Shown: positions 1 through 8,714, counted from the first letter of the stretch. The stretch is 64,000 nt of DNA from Candidatus Thiodictyon syntrophicum (GCF_002813775.1 NZ_CP020370.1:3869501-3933500); one strand, 5' to 3'. Notes: generated by a model not told the origin, from the letters alone. Numbers and translations are program-made.

Positions 1-530
1 GCGATGATCCCGGGTTCATCGGCGGCGCCCAAGACCACCGCCCCGGCACCGTCGCCGAACAGAACACAGGTCCCCCGGTCCTCCCAATTGAGGAGGCGGG
101 AGAAGGTCTCGGCCCCGACCACCAGGACCCGCCGGGCGGACCCGGTGCGCACGAACTTGTCGGCGATGGTCAGGGCGTAGACGAAGCCGGCGCAGACCGC
201 CTGGACATCGAAGGCGGGGCAGCCGTGGATGTCCAGACGGCGTTGCAGGATGGTCGCCGTGCTCGGGAAGTACTGGTCGGGGGTGGTCGTGGCGACGATG
301 ATCAGGTCCACTTCCTGGGCACTGACCCCGGCCGCCTCCAGCGCGCGGCGCGCAGCCCGCTCCGCCAGATCGCAACAGGTTTCGCCGTCCACTACGAGGT
401 GACGCCGCTCAATTCCGGTGCGTTCGCGGATCCAGGCGTCGGTGGTATCGACAAAGGCTTCGAGATCGGCATTGGTCACCACCCGCTCCGGGAGATAGCC
501 GCCGGTCCCGAGGATTCGGGAATAGATCAT
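1..530 (-). CDS. fabH: 3-oxoacyl-ACP synthase III (KAS III), partial
   Basis: Condenses acetyl-CoA with malonyl-ACP to start type II fatty-acid synthesis in the cytoplasm. The 176 codons in the window hold the N-terminal half; the 3' part lies beyond the left edge. Visible features are the start region with a GTGGYLPE motif, the [11 protein letters not shown] segment, and the active-site cysteine in AVCAGF at about residue 113, matching Cys112 of E. coli FabH. The ATG at 530-528 overlaps the plsX stop by one base (TGATG), so translation is probably coupled. The order rpmF-plsX-fabH is the conserved proteobacterial arrangement. Identification is secure; only the C-terminal His and Asn of the catalytic triad cannot be checked. 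Confidence 0.97.
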   Translation of the reverse strand, partial: MIYSRILGTGGYLPERVVTNADLEAFVDTTDAWIRERTGIERRHLVVDGETCCDLAERAARRALEAAGVSAQEVDLIIVATTTPDQYFPSTATILQRRLDIHGCPAFDVQAVCAGFVYALTIADKFVRTGSARRVLVVGAETFSRLLNWEDRGTCVLFGDGAGAVVLGAADEPGII

Positions 531-1723
531 CAGGCGGTCGCCCTGCGTTGGTCCTGGTCATCGACGTCTCGAGCGGGCGGCGCCTCACCCAGGTGGCGCC
601 CCACCTGCTCGGCGATGCGGCGCGGGATATCGCAGTGGATCTCCTTCTCGGCGATGCCGATCGCATTTTCGAAGGCGATCTCATCGGCCCCGCCGTGGCT
701 CTTGACCACGATGCCGCGCAGGCCGAGCAGGCTCGCGCCGTTGTAGCGCCGCGGGTCCATGGTGCGGCGAAAGGCGTTGAGGATCGGCATCGCCGCCAGG
801 CCCGCCAGGCGGGTGAACAGGTTGCGCTTGAACTGCGCGCTCAGGGTATGGCGCACGAACTTGGCGACCCCCTCGCTGCTCTTTAAGGCGACATTGCCGA
901 CGAACCCGTCCGTCACCACCAGATCCACGTCTTCCAGATAGATGCCGTCGCCTTCGACATAGCCCACATAGTTGAGTGCGCTGCGCGACAGGAGTTCGTG
1001 GGCCTTCTTGACCTGCTCGTTGCCCTTCATCTCTTCCTGGCCGATGTTGAGCAGGGCGACCTTGGGCCTGGCCACGCCATCCACGGCCTTGACCAGTTCG
1101 CTGCCCATCGCGGCGAACTGCATCAGGTGCGCCGCGGTGCAGTCCACATTGGCGCCCAGATCGAGCATGTGGGTATGACCATGCAGGGAGGGGACCGCCG
1201 TGATGATTGCGGGGCGATCCACGTTGGGCAGCATCTTGAGCACGAAGCGTGCAGTGGCCATCAGGGCCCCGGTGTTGCCGGCGCTCACGCAAGCGTGGGC
1301 CTCACCGCTCTTGACCAGATCAATGGCCACGCGCATCGAGGAATCCTTCTTGCCGCGCAGCGCCTTGGCCGGCGACTCGTCCATCTCCACCGTCTCGGTG
1401 GTGTGCCTGACCCGGATGCGATCTCGCAGCTTCGCGGCCGCCTTGCCGGCGAGTTGGGTCTCGATCCGCGCCTGATCCCCGACCAGGATCAGGTCCACCG
1501 CGGTCCGGTGGGCCAGGAAGCGCAGGGCCGCCGGCACCACGACCTGGGGGCCGTGGTCGCCGCCCATCGCATCCAGGGCAATGGTGTGGCGCCGGTTCAG
1601 GAACAACCCCGGCGACCACTGGGGCGCGTCCGCGGGGGACTCCTGTGGAATGTCCTGTGACATGGCAGGGCCGGGACGCGGTACCAATTTCGCACGAACG
1701 GCAACGGCCGGGTCCTGACTCAC
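530..1723 (-). CDS. plsX: phosphate acyltransferase PlsX
   Basis: Makes acyl-phosphate from acyl-ACP, the first step of the PlsX/PlsY route to phosphatidic acid. The family hallmark [12 protein letters not shown] is near residue 48, followed by the conserved [10 protein letters not shown] segment and LDLGANVDC. From the GTG at 1723 the protein is 397 residues, roughly 45 longer than the usual 340-350, because the typical start just before the hallmark has no ATG here. The GTG overlaps the rpmF stop in a GTGA overlap, which favours coupled translation from 1723; an internal ATG at 1663 is the alternative. The extra N-terminal residues are proline-rich and probably disordered. It is downstream of rpmF and upstream of fabH in one unit. 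Confidence 0.95.
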   Translation of the reverse strand: MSQDPAVAVRAKLVPRPGPAMSQDIPQESPADAPQWSPGLFLNRRHTIALDAMGGDHGPQVVVPAALRFLAHRTAVDLILVGDQARIETQLAGKAAAKLRDRIRVRHTTETVEMDESPAKALRGKKDSSMRVAIDLVKSGEAHACVSAGNTGALMATARFVLKMLPNVDRPAIITAVPSLHGHTHMLDLGANVDCTAAHLMQFAAMGSELVKAVDGVARPKVALLNIGQEEMKGNEQVKKAHELLSRSALNYVGYVEGDGIYLEDVDLVVTDGFVGNVALKSSEGVAKFVRHTLSAQFKRNLFTRLAGLAAMPILNAFRRTMDPRRYNGASLLGLRGIVVKSHGGADEIAFENAIGIAEKEIHCDIPRRIAEQVGRHLGEAPPARDVDDQDQRRATA

Positions 1724-1896
1724 TCGGCCTTGTCCAGCACCTTGCGGCCCCGATAGAAGCCGTCCGCGGAGATGTGGTGACGCCGATGGACCTCGCCGGT
1801 CGTGGAGTCGACCGACAGGGTCGGACCGCTCAGGGCATCGTGGGAGCGGCGCATGTCGCGCCGCGAGCGGGTCTTGCGGTTCTGGGGAACAGCCAT
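1720..1896 (-). CDS. rpmF: 50S ribosomal protein L32
   Basis: A 58-residue basic protein beginning [20 protein letters not shown], the conserved start of bacterial L32, with a His-rich centre ([14 protein letters not shown]). It lacks the four zinc-binding cysteines, as in most proteobacterial L32 proteins. A clear AGGAG ribosome binding site lies 6 bases before the ATG. It sits between yceD and plsX, the usual order, and its stop codon overlaps the plsX GTG start. Confidence 0.96.
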   Translation of the reverse strand: MAVPQNRKTRSRRDMRRSHDALSGPTLSVDSTTGEVHRRHHISADGFYRGRKVLDKAE

Positions 1897-1957
1897 GGTC
1901 TACTCCTGATAGGGCGGTCAGTAGACCGTCCTATTGATTAAAATAAATCAAAGGCTT

Positions 1958-2506
1958 TTAGCCTTTGGACTTCAGTGTGGCGAGCACTGCGAACGGGTTT
2001 ACCCGCGCGGCTGCTTCCGTAGCCGGCGCGTTCTCGGTCAGGCCTGACGAGAGCGCCGCCTGGCACTCACCGACCCCGTGCATGGGTACCAGCGGGAGGG
2101 CGAGCAGCAATTCGTCCTCGATCAGGTCCAGGGGGTTGATCGGCTCCTCGCCGAGCGGCAGCGTGTCCAGATGATCCGCCACCTCCGGAGTCTGGACCAG
2201 GCCCAGGCCGTCCGCACCCGTCGTCGCGCGGACCAAAGCCAAGGCGATCGGCGCCTCCAGCCGGTACACCACGTCCTTGAGACAACGCTGGCAGATGAGC
2301 CTCACCGCCATCGAAACCTGGCCCAGCGCAACCGCCTGTCGCGCCTCATCCCGCTCGAACCGCAACGCGTACTGCGCCGGTCCGTCGGCCCCCGCGACCG
2401 CCGCGGCCAGCCGCGGCAACTGCGCAAGGGTCGCGCTGCCGGCGAAGGCGGCACCCAGGTGCACCGCCCGCCAGGGATCGAGTTTCTGAGGCAATGGGGC
2501 CGACAT
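1958..2506 (-). CDS. yceD: YceD family (DUF177) protein, 23S rRNA accumulation
   Basis: A 182-residue cytoplasmic protein of the YceD/DUF177 family, which is needed for normal 23S rRNA accumulation and is nearly always immediately upstream of rpmF, as here. The family signature is the central ICQRCL motif (CxxC, about residue 73) followed by an acidic segment (residues 105-140, EEPINPLDLIEDELLLALPL). The C-terminus NPFAVLATLKSKG is typical. The 61 bases to rpmF hold an AT-rich stretch but no strong terminator, so the genes probably form one transcript. Confidence 0.92.
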   Translation of the reverse strand: MSAPLPQKLDPWRAVHLGAAFAGSATLAQLPRLAAAVAGADGPAQYALRFERDEARQAVALGQVSMAVRLICQRCLKDVVYRLEAPIALALVRATTGADGLGLVQTPEVADHLDTLPLGEEPINPLDLIEDELLLALPLVPMHGVGECQAALSSGLTENAPATEAAARVNPFAVLATLKSKG

Positions 2507-2646
2507 AAGCCGGGTAAAATAACCGATCTTTGGTCAGTGAGTCAATCACACATCAAGTCCCCGGGTGCGATCGGAACTGATGTTGTGGCCGACGAATCCG
2601 CTTGCGGACGTTCACGTCTCGGGGAAGCGACCGACGGCTGGCCCAC

Positions 2647-3384
2647 TTAATCCCGGAGTTCCAAGGGACTCGACTCGGCCTCGCGTCCTGGATCGCCCTG
2701 CGCCAGGCCGGCACCCAGCCCCAGGCCCATTCCTCCCCCGGCGGCACCACCCCCGCCGGCCCCCGCACCCTTGCCGTCCTGCTTCGTGCCGGCCCGGTCA
2801 CCACCGCCCGTGTCCCCCTTGCCTTTGCCGCCGCCTCCGCCGCCGGGGCGAGTTGGACCCTGCTTCGGGATCGCCACCTTCGTTGGCACGGGCTCCAGGT
2901 CGAGCACCTTGCGAATGAAGTCGCGCAGCGAGACCACCAGTTCATCGGTGTGGACCGGGCGTCCCGCGACGAGATCGGTCGCCGCCCGCGCCGCCAGCAG
3001 CACCTGCCGCTCGGTGCCGAGCAGGATCACGTCCGACAGCGCCCCTTCAACGACATCGCGGATGCGGCGCGCACGATCAAAGGAGACGGAGACCGAGAGG
3101 TCCTCGCCCGCCGCTGTGTCTGCGCCCCCGGCCGACGCCCGGAGATCGCGCAGGTGCGTCGGATCGACCGCCAGGTCGCCGGTGAAGGAACCGCCCAGCG
3201 TCTTGTAGGCGGCGATCAAGGTGCGCAGCCGTTCGTTGATCTGACGGTTCTCGCGATTGCGGCGCTGCTGCACCGTCTCCATCACCAGCAGGCGGATACC
3301 CACCATCAGCACGGTCACGACGACCAACCCGAGCAATGTCGTGATCACCGCCTGCCAGGAACTGAAATCCATCAGATTGCGCAT
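2647..3384 (-). CDS. membrane-anchored protein with Gly-rich C-terminus, unknown function
   Basis: I do not recognise this 245-residue protein. One hydrophobic segment at about residues 12-35 (VITTLLGLVVVTVLMVGIRL) should anchor it in the inner membrane, followed by a basic stretch and a mostly helical region (residues 40-170) with LIAAYKTLGGSFTGDLAV. Residues 175-235 are Gly/Lys-rich and low complexity, probably disordered. It has codon use like its neighbours and is 140 bases upstream of yceD on the same strand. An alternative start is the ATG four codons in. Function cannot be inferred from sequence alone. Confidence 0.7.
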   Translation of the reverse strand: MRNLMDFSSWQAVITTLLGLVVVTVLMVGIRLLVMETVQQRRNRENRQINERLRTLIAAYKTLGGSFTGDLAVDPTHLRDLRASAGGADTAAGEDLSVSVSFDRARRIRDVVEGALSDVILLGTERQVLLAARAATDLVAGRPVHTDELVVSLRDFIRKVLDLEPVPTKVAIPKQGPTRPGGGGGGKGKGDTGGGDRAGTKQDGKGAGAGGGGAAGGGMGLGLGAGLAQGDPGREAESSPLELRD

Positions 3385-3470
3385 TTTGGAAGCCGATCTC
3401 CGGGCGGATGAACCTCATTTATGGGGATACCTCGGGGTCTGTCACCTGCTTCGCCCCTGATTCGCCCGGC

Positions 3471-3839
3471 TTATGCCGCCGCGGCCCTGGTCAGCCCTGC
3501 ATCGATCTCGATCGCTTCCCAGGGCACGAAGACCCGGCCTGCCGTGTCCTGCTCCACCAGCCCCAGGTCCAAGAACTTGGCGGTATCCGTCTGTACCAGC
3601 GCGGGGATACACCCCAACTGCTTGGCGAGTCCCTTGATGCTGAGCGGCCCGAGTGGCTTGAGCACGTCCAGCAGCTTCAGCCGGGCCGGCGTCAACTCGC
3701 TGGCGAGGTGTTCCGCGCTGCTGAAGTTGAGGTAATAGTCCGCCTCCGGGACATCTTGGCCGGCATCCACCCGGCGGGCGATGGCGAGGGCGCGCTCCTG
3801 CATGGTGGTCCAGGTCTCCACCCCGATACATGCCTTCAT
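3471..3839 (-). CDS. winged-helix DNA-binding protein, orphan antitoxin-like
   Basis: A 122-residue protein with a helix-turn-helix in its C-terminal half: LTPARLKLLDVLKPLGPLSIKGLAKQLG, then a wing ending FVPWEAIEIDA. This layout resembles the HVO_A0114-type DNA-binding proteins that pair with small TumE-like toxins. No toxin gene was recognised in the 124 bases upstream; the only in-frame piece there is a tail of about 20 codons after a stop. It is either an orphan regulator or the survivor of a degraded toxin-antitoxin pair. The next gene upstream is another toxin-antitoxin pair on the same strand. Confidence 0.7.
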   Translation of the reverse strand: MKACIGVETWTTMQERALAIARRVDAGQDVPEADYYLNFSSAEHLASELTPARLKLLDVLKPLGPLSIKGLAKQLGCIPALVQTDTAKFLDLGLVEQDTAGRVFVPWEAIEIDAGLTRAAAA

Positions 3840-3963
3840 CTATCTGCCTCCACCCATCGTGCGACCGGGAGCCAATTCCTTGCGATCTCTGACAAGTTGC
3901 CTGGACTAGACTACGCGACTTTGCCAAGCCGCACTGGCCCCTTATTCGCACCATATTTGCAAG

Positions 3964-4293
3964 TCAGTAGTTGCGTGGCACAAGAATTTCAATGTAGCTG
4001 TTCGGCTTGATACTTGCAAGAACATTGGCAATATGGTGCGCGAAAGTTCTAATTCGTGGCCAACTCGTCGTGCTCAGGACAACGATAGCAATAGTTCTGC
4101 CGGCAAGATTCTGCTGATATCGGAGATTTTGATCGGTTGTGACCAAAACTTCAAAACCAGAGAACTCTGCCTGTTGTAGTAATTCGCCGTTCTTAAGGTT
4201 ATTCCAGCCCAACTCGTGGGCGGTGGAGACATGATGATCCGGCAGATGGTTACGTAGCGGGGCAGGTGTGCCTTGATCGAAAAGCACTCGCAC
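3964..4293 (-). CDS. DUF5615 PIN-like toxin-type protein
   Basis: A 109-residue protein of the DUF5615/Mut7-C-like PIN group. It begins MRVLFDQGTPAPLRNHL, with the N-terminal acidic residue of the family, and carries EVLVTTDQNLRYQQN, the second conserved acidic motif. These proteins are predicted metal-dependent RNases that nearly always follow a DUF433 gene. The GTG start at 4293 overlaps the DUF433 stop by one base (TAGTG). Base composition is lower in GC than the flanks, consistent with transfer. RNase activity is inferred from the family. Confidence 0.85.
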   Translation of the reverse strand: MRVLFDQGTPAPLRNHLPDHHVSTAHELGWNNLKNGELLQQAEFSGFEVLVTTDQNLRYQQNLAGRTIAIVVLSTTSWPRIRTFAHHIANVLASIKPNSYIEILVPRNY

Positions 4294-4511
4294 TACGCAG
4301 CCTCCAACGTGTGTGCCGCGTGCTCCAACACGGCGCGCGCCTGTTGAAGTGTAACGCCTGGAAACCAGTTAACGAAATCAGATAGTTGCGCCCCATCTTC
4401 GAGGTTTTCAAACAGGGCCGAAACCGGGACACGGGTGCCTCGGAAGACCCATGCTCCGCTGACTTTTTCAGGGTCGCGCTCGACGGCAGGACAAGAGGAC
4501 CAGTCGTTCAT
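4293..4511 (-). CDS. DUF433 antitoxin-type protein
   Basis: A 72-residue DUF433 protein. The family pattern is complete: ERDPEKVSGAWVFRGTRVPVSALFENLEDG, then DFVNWFPGVTLQQARAVLEHA. DUF433 proteins carry a small helix-turn-helix-like fold and are the presumed antitoxin to DUF5615 proteins, encoded directly downstream with a one-base overlap. The pair is probably autoregulated, but no operator was identified. Confidence 0.87.
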   Translation of the reverse strand: MNDWSSCPAVERDPEKVSGAWVFRGTRVPVSALFENLEDGAQLSDFVNWFPGVTLQQARAVLEHAAHTLEAA

Positions 4512-4991
4512 GTAGTAACTGTAGACCTTAGAGAAAGCTCTTTCAACTTGTTGGAAGAGCAGTTGCTCACGGCTTGCTGGAGCAGAAACCGTGGTCTGTC
4601 CCCAGTATCCGCCAAGCGCAATCGGATACGGCCCCTATCTTAGCCGCGCCAAGGACACCGGGCAAATGGGTTTGCAGATCAGGCGGGCGGGCTGGGTGGG
4701 GCTCGGCAGCGTGACTAAGCGTGATTGCCGCTGGGTCGGTTCCAGGCGATCTTGGGCTTGACGCCAAAAGTGCGGGCGGGACGCCCGCGCCCCTTTCAGT
4801 TCCCCTCGCTCGGCGCCGCCGCTCGGCGCCCCAGTCGGCGGTGAGTGCCGGGGCCGGGGTTGTGGTCCTCGGGCCAGACCCGCCACAGGACCACCGCAAT
4901 TCCGGGGACAGTTTACTCAGTTCGGTCTCTGTAGCCGGCGGAGAGATAAGTAAACTGTCCCCGGAACTCGCGAACTCGCCGCTCCGCTGGG
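4512..4991. other. intergenic stretch without a recognised gene
   Basis: About 480 bases between the DUF433 gene and the response-regulator 3' end. It holds a GC palindrome near 4768-4798 (GCGGGCGGGACGCCCGCGCC type) and the long perfect inverted repeat at 4900-4966. Short reading frames here show no family features. Confidence 0.6.
4900..4966. repeat. perfect 18-bp inverted repeat (REP/RAYT-like)
   Basis: The arm TTCCGGGGACAGTTTACT at 4900-4917 recurs exactly as its reverse complement at 4949-4966, separated by 31 bases. Sequences of the GGGGACAGTTTACT type are often seen around REP-associated tyrosine transposase loci, but no such transposase lies nearby. It may be a transcriptional hairpin or an orphan mobile end. 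Confidence 0.75.
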
Positions 4992-5478
4992 TTAAGCCAG
5001 CCGATAGCCGACGCCATAGCGATTGAGGATCGCGTCCGTCCCGATCTTGTGGCGCAGCCGCAGGAGCAGGTTCTTCAGGCTCGCCTCGCTGCCGGTGTCG
5101 GTCTCGGCGTAGAGCCCGGCCAGCAGGCGCTCCTTGCTCAGCCACTGGCCGCGATGCGCCGCCAGCAGGTCGAGTACGTCCCGTTCGCGGGAGGTCAGCG
5201 CGATCCGCTCCGTCAGACGGCAGAGAGTGCCGTCGGCGGCACAATAAGTGGTGTCGGCATCCAACCGGACGAACACCCGGCCCTCGGCGAGCAGCCCCAA
5301 GGCCGCACGTTCGAGCGCCGCCTTGATCCGCTCCCGGGACAGTGGTTTGACTAGATAATCCACGAGCTGGAGCTGGTTCGCCGCCAGCAGATCGGCGGTC
5401 TCGGTAGATACGCTGGTGATGATAATCGGCACCGTGCGGTCGCGTTCCCGAATGGCCGCGGCCAACTCCAGACCGTTC

Positions 5479-5486
5479 ATCCTAGG
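5479..5486. repeat. target-site duplication, left copy
   Basis: ATCCTAGG at 5479-5486 directly flanks the left end of the insertion sequence and is repeated at 7403-7410 beyond the right end. Confidence 0.93.
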
Positions 5487-7402
5487 GGCCTTGATCATCG
5501 TTCCGGCCACCCCCGTTACGCCGCTACCGGCAGGAGCGCGGGCGGCTTGGGCGGGCGCGGTCGTCGGCGCGCTGGCGGCGGGGGCAACGGCATGCGCTGG
5601 AGCACCTGCGCGAACAGCGTTTCGTGGGCCCGGCCGAAGAAGCGCTCAGCGGCAGTGGTCCCGTCGGGGCGACGGAGGTGGAAGTTATGTACGGCGGTCA
5701 GTGCCTCGAGCTTGCGGTCGCTCAGGCGATGTCGGCCATGGTGATGTAGGGACAGTTGGCCGTTGCGCCCCTCCACGCTGGAACTGCTGCGCTGGAACAG
5801 GTCGGCGCAGTCACCGGCCACCTGTTCGAGGCGCGCGCGCTCGGCCTCTGGGAGGGCCTGGAGCGGATGATCGCGTTGGCGCAGCGGTTCGAGCAACTGC
5901 CGGCTCAGGGCGTGCAGACGGTGGCGCGGTTCAGCGAGCGTGCTGCGATTGGCGACGCGCTCGAGGTAGAGCGCCGGAATCAGCTGCGTGAGCAACGCCA
6001 GTTCCACGGCGGGCGGCAGATTCAGCGCCTCGACCTTGGCCTGCACGGTCGCAAAGAAAAAGGTAATGGTGGCAAGGAACTGAATCGTCAGGCGCTGCGC
6101 CTTGGCCAGGCGCTCACGGGCGCGCGTTGGCAGATCGGCCGCGTCGGCCAGCTGTTGCAGCCGCGTCCACACGTCGGCAAAGCGTTGCGCGATGCGCGCC
6201 ACGGGCTGCGCCTGTCCCTGCTCCAACTCATAGGGGTGATAGAGGGTCCCCAACTCACGCACCAGTTCACGGGCCTCGGCCTGACGCGCTTGCGCCTGTA
6301 CCTGATCGGCTTCGGCCTGCACCACGACCGCCAGGGCGGCTTCAATGCGGGGCGCGAACGCCGGTGGGCGCCCGCGCGGACGCGGGGATTGGGCGTCATA
6401 GGCCTGCGCGGTCGCCCGCTCAGCGTCCAGCGACGTCTGGGCGGCCGCGACGCTGGCGCCCGCCTGTTTCACGTGGCGGACCAAGTGTAGGCTGGTGCCC
6501 TTGGACACCTCCTGTTGCACATGAAACAGGTCCGGGGAATGATGGGCCGCACAATCCGTCTGGATATGGCGGCGCAACGCTGTGGCCTCGTCGCTGGTGC
6601 CCTGGATCACGGTCACGTTCAAGCCGTCCAGACCCGCGCGCAACGCCTGCGTCCAGGTGGCCGCCGTGCGATCGGCGGCGTACTGTTCGCGCAGCAGAAA
6701 GTTCGACACCGGCTCCAACATGACCAACAAAATCTGCGGATGAAAGGTCTCATCCTCGCACGCCGTGATCGCGCGGTGCGGCATGCCCACCGCCAACGCC
6801 GCCCGTTGCTCACGCGCCACGGCGACCACCATCTCCTCCAAGGCCGCATTGAGGGCCTGGTGGGTGCCATAGCTCGCGCCGACGAACGCCGACAACCCAC
6901 TCAACTTCAAGAATTCACACACCATCCGCACCCCGGCACCGCCGTGCAGCGTGATGACGAAGTGCGCCGCCACCACCACTTGGTGCAGCCACTGCACGCC
7001 CTCAGGGGTCGCCACGAAGGCTGCCAACACCGCCGGGGCCGCGCCGACCGGGGTCGGCTTGCACCAGTCCTGCAAGGTGCTGCGCGCCACGCCCAGTTCG
7101 GCGGCGACGTGGCGTTGCGGCTGCCCCGTCGCCAAGCGGGCCACGGCCGCCCCGCGCTGTTCGGCTCGCTCCAGGCGCGAGCGGTGCTTCACGACCCACC
7201 GCCGGCCGACCGCCGGACCACGCCCGATGGCGTCGACCCGATGTCTGCGCTAAAGTCGATCCCGGCAGGACCTTCGAACATCGTGCTTCTCCCTCGGTTT
7301 GTTTGCACTTCCAAGGGTACACAATTTCGCGGGTCCTGCCGCTCTCCAGTGGGGGTTAACCAAGCCCTACGCTAGGTCTTGGCCGGATTTATGATCAAGG
7401 CC
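5487..7402. mobile_element. complete insertion sequence with DUF6399-type transposase
   Basis: A 1,916-bp element inserted in a response-regulator gene. Its ends are inverted repeats: both begin GGCCTTGATCAT, then four variable bases, then CCGGCCA. It is flanked by the 8-bp direct repeat ATCCTAGG (5479-5486 and 7403-7410). It encodes one intact transposase on the minus strand. The same terminal sequence occurs in transposase-free elements at 15818-16131 and alone at 21044-21064, so this family has been active in this genome. Confidence 0.93.
5516..7192 (-). CDS. transposase (DUF6399 type)
   Basis: A 558-residue transposase filling the insertion sequence. Residues 1-50 contain a helix-turn-helix (RGAAVARLATGQPQRHVAAELGVARSTLQDWCK written as two parts: the recognition part is AAELGVARSTLQDW). 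Acidic residues likely to be catalytic are in ITACEDETFHPQ (about residue 140) and in VIQGTSDEATALRRH (about 200). The region 240-350 is Ala/Gln-rich and helical. The C-terminal SSSSVEGRNGQLSLHHHG to DGTTAAERFFG segment is the DUF6399 signature. The frame is intact, so the element may still be mobile. Exact IS family was not assigned. Confidence 0.85.
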   Translation of the reverse strand: MKHRSRLERAEQRGAAVARLATGQPQRHVAAELGVARSTLQDWCKPTPVGAAPAVLAAFVATPEGVQWLHQVVVAAHFVITLHGGAGVRMVCEFLKLSGLSAFVGASYGTHQALNAALEEMVVAVAREQRAALAVGMPHRAITACEDETFHPQILLVMLEPVSNFLLREQYAADRTAATWTQALRAGLDGLNVTVIQGTSDEATALRRHIQTDCAAHHSPDLFHVQQEVSKGTSLHLVRHVKQAGASVAAAQTSLDAERATAQAYDAQSPRPRGRPPAFAPRIEAALAVVVQAEADQVQAQARQAEARELVRELGTLYHPYELEQGQAQPVARIAQRFADVWTRLQQLADAADLPTRARERLAKAQRLTIQFLATITFFFATVQAKVEALNLPPAVELALLTQLIPALYLERVANRSTLAEPRHRLHALSRQLLEPLRQRDHPLQALPEAERARLEQVAGDCADLFQRSSSSVEGRNGQLSLHHHGRHRLSDRKLEALTAVHNFHLRRPDGTTAAERFFGRAHETLFAQVLQRMPLPPPPARRRPRPPKPPALLPVAA

Positions 7403-7410
7403 ATCCTAGG
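7403..7410. repeat. target-site duplication, right copy
   Basis: ATCCTAGG beyond the right end of the insertion sequence, identical to 5479-5486. Its sequence encodes the PRM residues of the interrupted response regulator. Confidence 0.93.
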
Positions 7411-7599
7411 CATCTTCAGGTCCGTGATCACCAGTTGGATTGGCCTCTGCCCGAACAGCCGCAACCCCTCCTCGCCGCTCTCCGCCATCAGCAATTCGTT
7501 AAAGAAACTTAACAGTAATTGACTGGCCACCTTACGCTGGCCGCGATCGTCCTCGACACAGAGGGCGGTCAGATGGCGGAGCAGGACGAGCGGTTTCAT

Positions 7600-7874
7600 G
7601 GCGGCACCAAAAAAATGAACGCATTGGCGGGTAATAGTCTCACAAGAGTCTCAGGTCATTGTGTCCTTTTTTGAGACTTTCCTTTGTTAGACTGTTGCGT
7701 AGTGGATCACCGCCCGCGCCGCCGCCGTGCAGCGGCCATGGTCGGCGTTGCTCCGTATCGTCGAGGCTTACCGAATAAAGCCGCGGCGGGGGCGCGCTCC
7801 ACATTCAGATGAACACGCCCGCGCTGGTCGCCTTGCCGGTGGCACTGCCACCGTCTGGCGAGAGGTAAACCACC
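7600..7874. other. divergent promoter region with a possible 19-codon leader
   Basis: Lies between the minus-strand response-regulator start and the plus-strand sulfotransferase. The part near 7600-7700 is AT-rich and should hold the divergent promoters, but no confident -35/-10 pair was identified. An ATG at 7809 opens 19 codons ending at TAA 7866-7868, six bases before the sulfotransferase ATG; its product has no recognised motif and it may be chance. Confidence 0.35.
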
Positions 7875-8702
7875 ATGCCCCCCCGCCTGATCTATGTCGC
7901 CGGCCTGCCGCGCGCCGGCTCCACCCTGCTGTGCCAGTTGCTCAGCCTGCATCCGCAGATTGAGAGCAGCGGTCACAGCTCCCCCCTGTGCCAGATCCTG
8001 ATCCAGTTGCGCCACCAGTGGAGTGACAACGAGTTCCTGCTGGCGCAACTGGACGTGGACTTCGCGCGCGCCTATGCCCGCCTGCCGCGCGCCTGGCACG
8101 GCTTTGTCGACGGCTGGTTCGCCGATGCCGAGCGGCCCTGGGTGGTGGACAAAAATCGCGGCTGGCTGGCGCAGATCGAGACCGTGCAGGCGGTCGACCC
8201 GGGGTTCCGGATGCTGGTGTGCGTGCGCGAGCTCGGCCAGGTCCTGGGCTCGATCGAGGCGCAGCACGCCCGTACCCGGCTGCTCGACTTCCCCGACCAC
8301 TTGGCGCACCTCTCGCACTATGCCCGCGCCGACAAGCTGCTGGCGGCCGACGGGCTGATCGGCGGACCGCTCAAGTCGATCGAGGCCCTGCAAGAGGTCC
8401 CGGAGGCGGTGCAGCGGCAGGTCTATTACGTCGTCTTCGAGCACCTGGTGAGCGAGCCGGTGGCCGCGATGCAGGACATCCACCGCTGGCTGGGGCTCCC
8501 GGCGACCCCCTTCGACCCGCTCGCGCTCCCGGTCAAGCCCGGCGAGAGCGACAGCCATTACCGCTACAAATACCCGCATCGCACCTTCACCGCCATCCGC
8601 CCGCCGGCCCCGCACCCGGTCCCACCGCGCATCGCCCGGGAGTTGCGCGACCATTTCGGCGATTTTTATCGCACCTTTTTCCCCGGCCGACTCACCGATT
8701 GA
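7875..8702 (+). CDS. sulfotransferase-family protein
   Basis: A 275-residue cytoplasmic protein predicted to transfer sulfuryl groups from PAPS. The 5'-phosphosulfate loop is at the N-terminus (YVAGLPRAGSTLLCQLL, residues 6-22), and the 3'-phosphate-binding region is probably LVCVRELGQVLGSIEAQ near residue 115-131. The C-terminal YRYKYPHRTF is like other bacterial members of this fold. It opens a plus-strand run with only 12 bases to the Gly-rich secreted protein, then the small peptide and kinase genes. Tyrosine or glycan sulfation are the usual family roles; the acceptor here is unknown but could be a product of this cluster. Confidence 0.82.
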   Translation: MPPRLIYVAGLPRAGSTLLCQLLSLHPQIESSGHSSPLCQILIQLRHQWSDNEFLLAQLDVDFARAYARLPRAWHGFVDGWFADAERPWVVDKNRGWLAQIETVQAVDPGFRMLVCVRELGQVLGSIEAQHARTRLLDFPDHLAHLSHYARADKLLAADGLIGGPLKSIEALQEVPEAVQRQVYYVVFEHLVSEPVAAMQDIHRWLGLPATPFDPLALPVKPGESDSHYRYKYPHRTFTAIRPPAPHPVPPRIARELRDHFGDFYRTFFPGRLTD

Positions 8703-8714
8703 AAGGAATTCCTG

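Larger units (their letters stand above)
4992..7599 (-). pseudogene. response regulator with winged-helix output, split by an insertion sequence
   Basis: The gene starts at 7599 and its receiver domain (LCVEDDRGQRK, phospho-acceptor Asp in VITDLKMPRM) runs to 7403. It is interrupted by the element at 5487-7402 and resumes at 5486 with PRMNGLELAAAIRERD and the receiver's Lys in VDYLVKPLS. An OmpR-type winged helix follows (SRERDVLDLLAAHRGQWLSKERLLAGLY to NRYGVGYRLA) and ends at 4992. Removing the element and one 8-bp repeat restores one open frame of about 227 codons with the canonical DLKMPRMNG motif. No other damage is visible, so the disruption is recent. No sensor kinase gene is adjacent. 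Confidence 0.92.

Noticed and set aside
3840-3963. A TumE-like toxin partner for the HTH gene at 3471
   Set aside because: Only a tail of about 20 codons between stops is present, with no family pattern.
7809-7868. A 19-codon leader peptide before the sulfotransferase
   Set aside because: Too short, no ribosome binding site and no recognisable leader or precursor features, so not listed as a gene.
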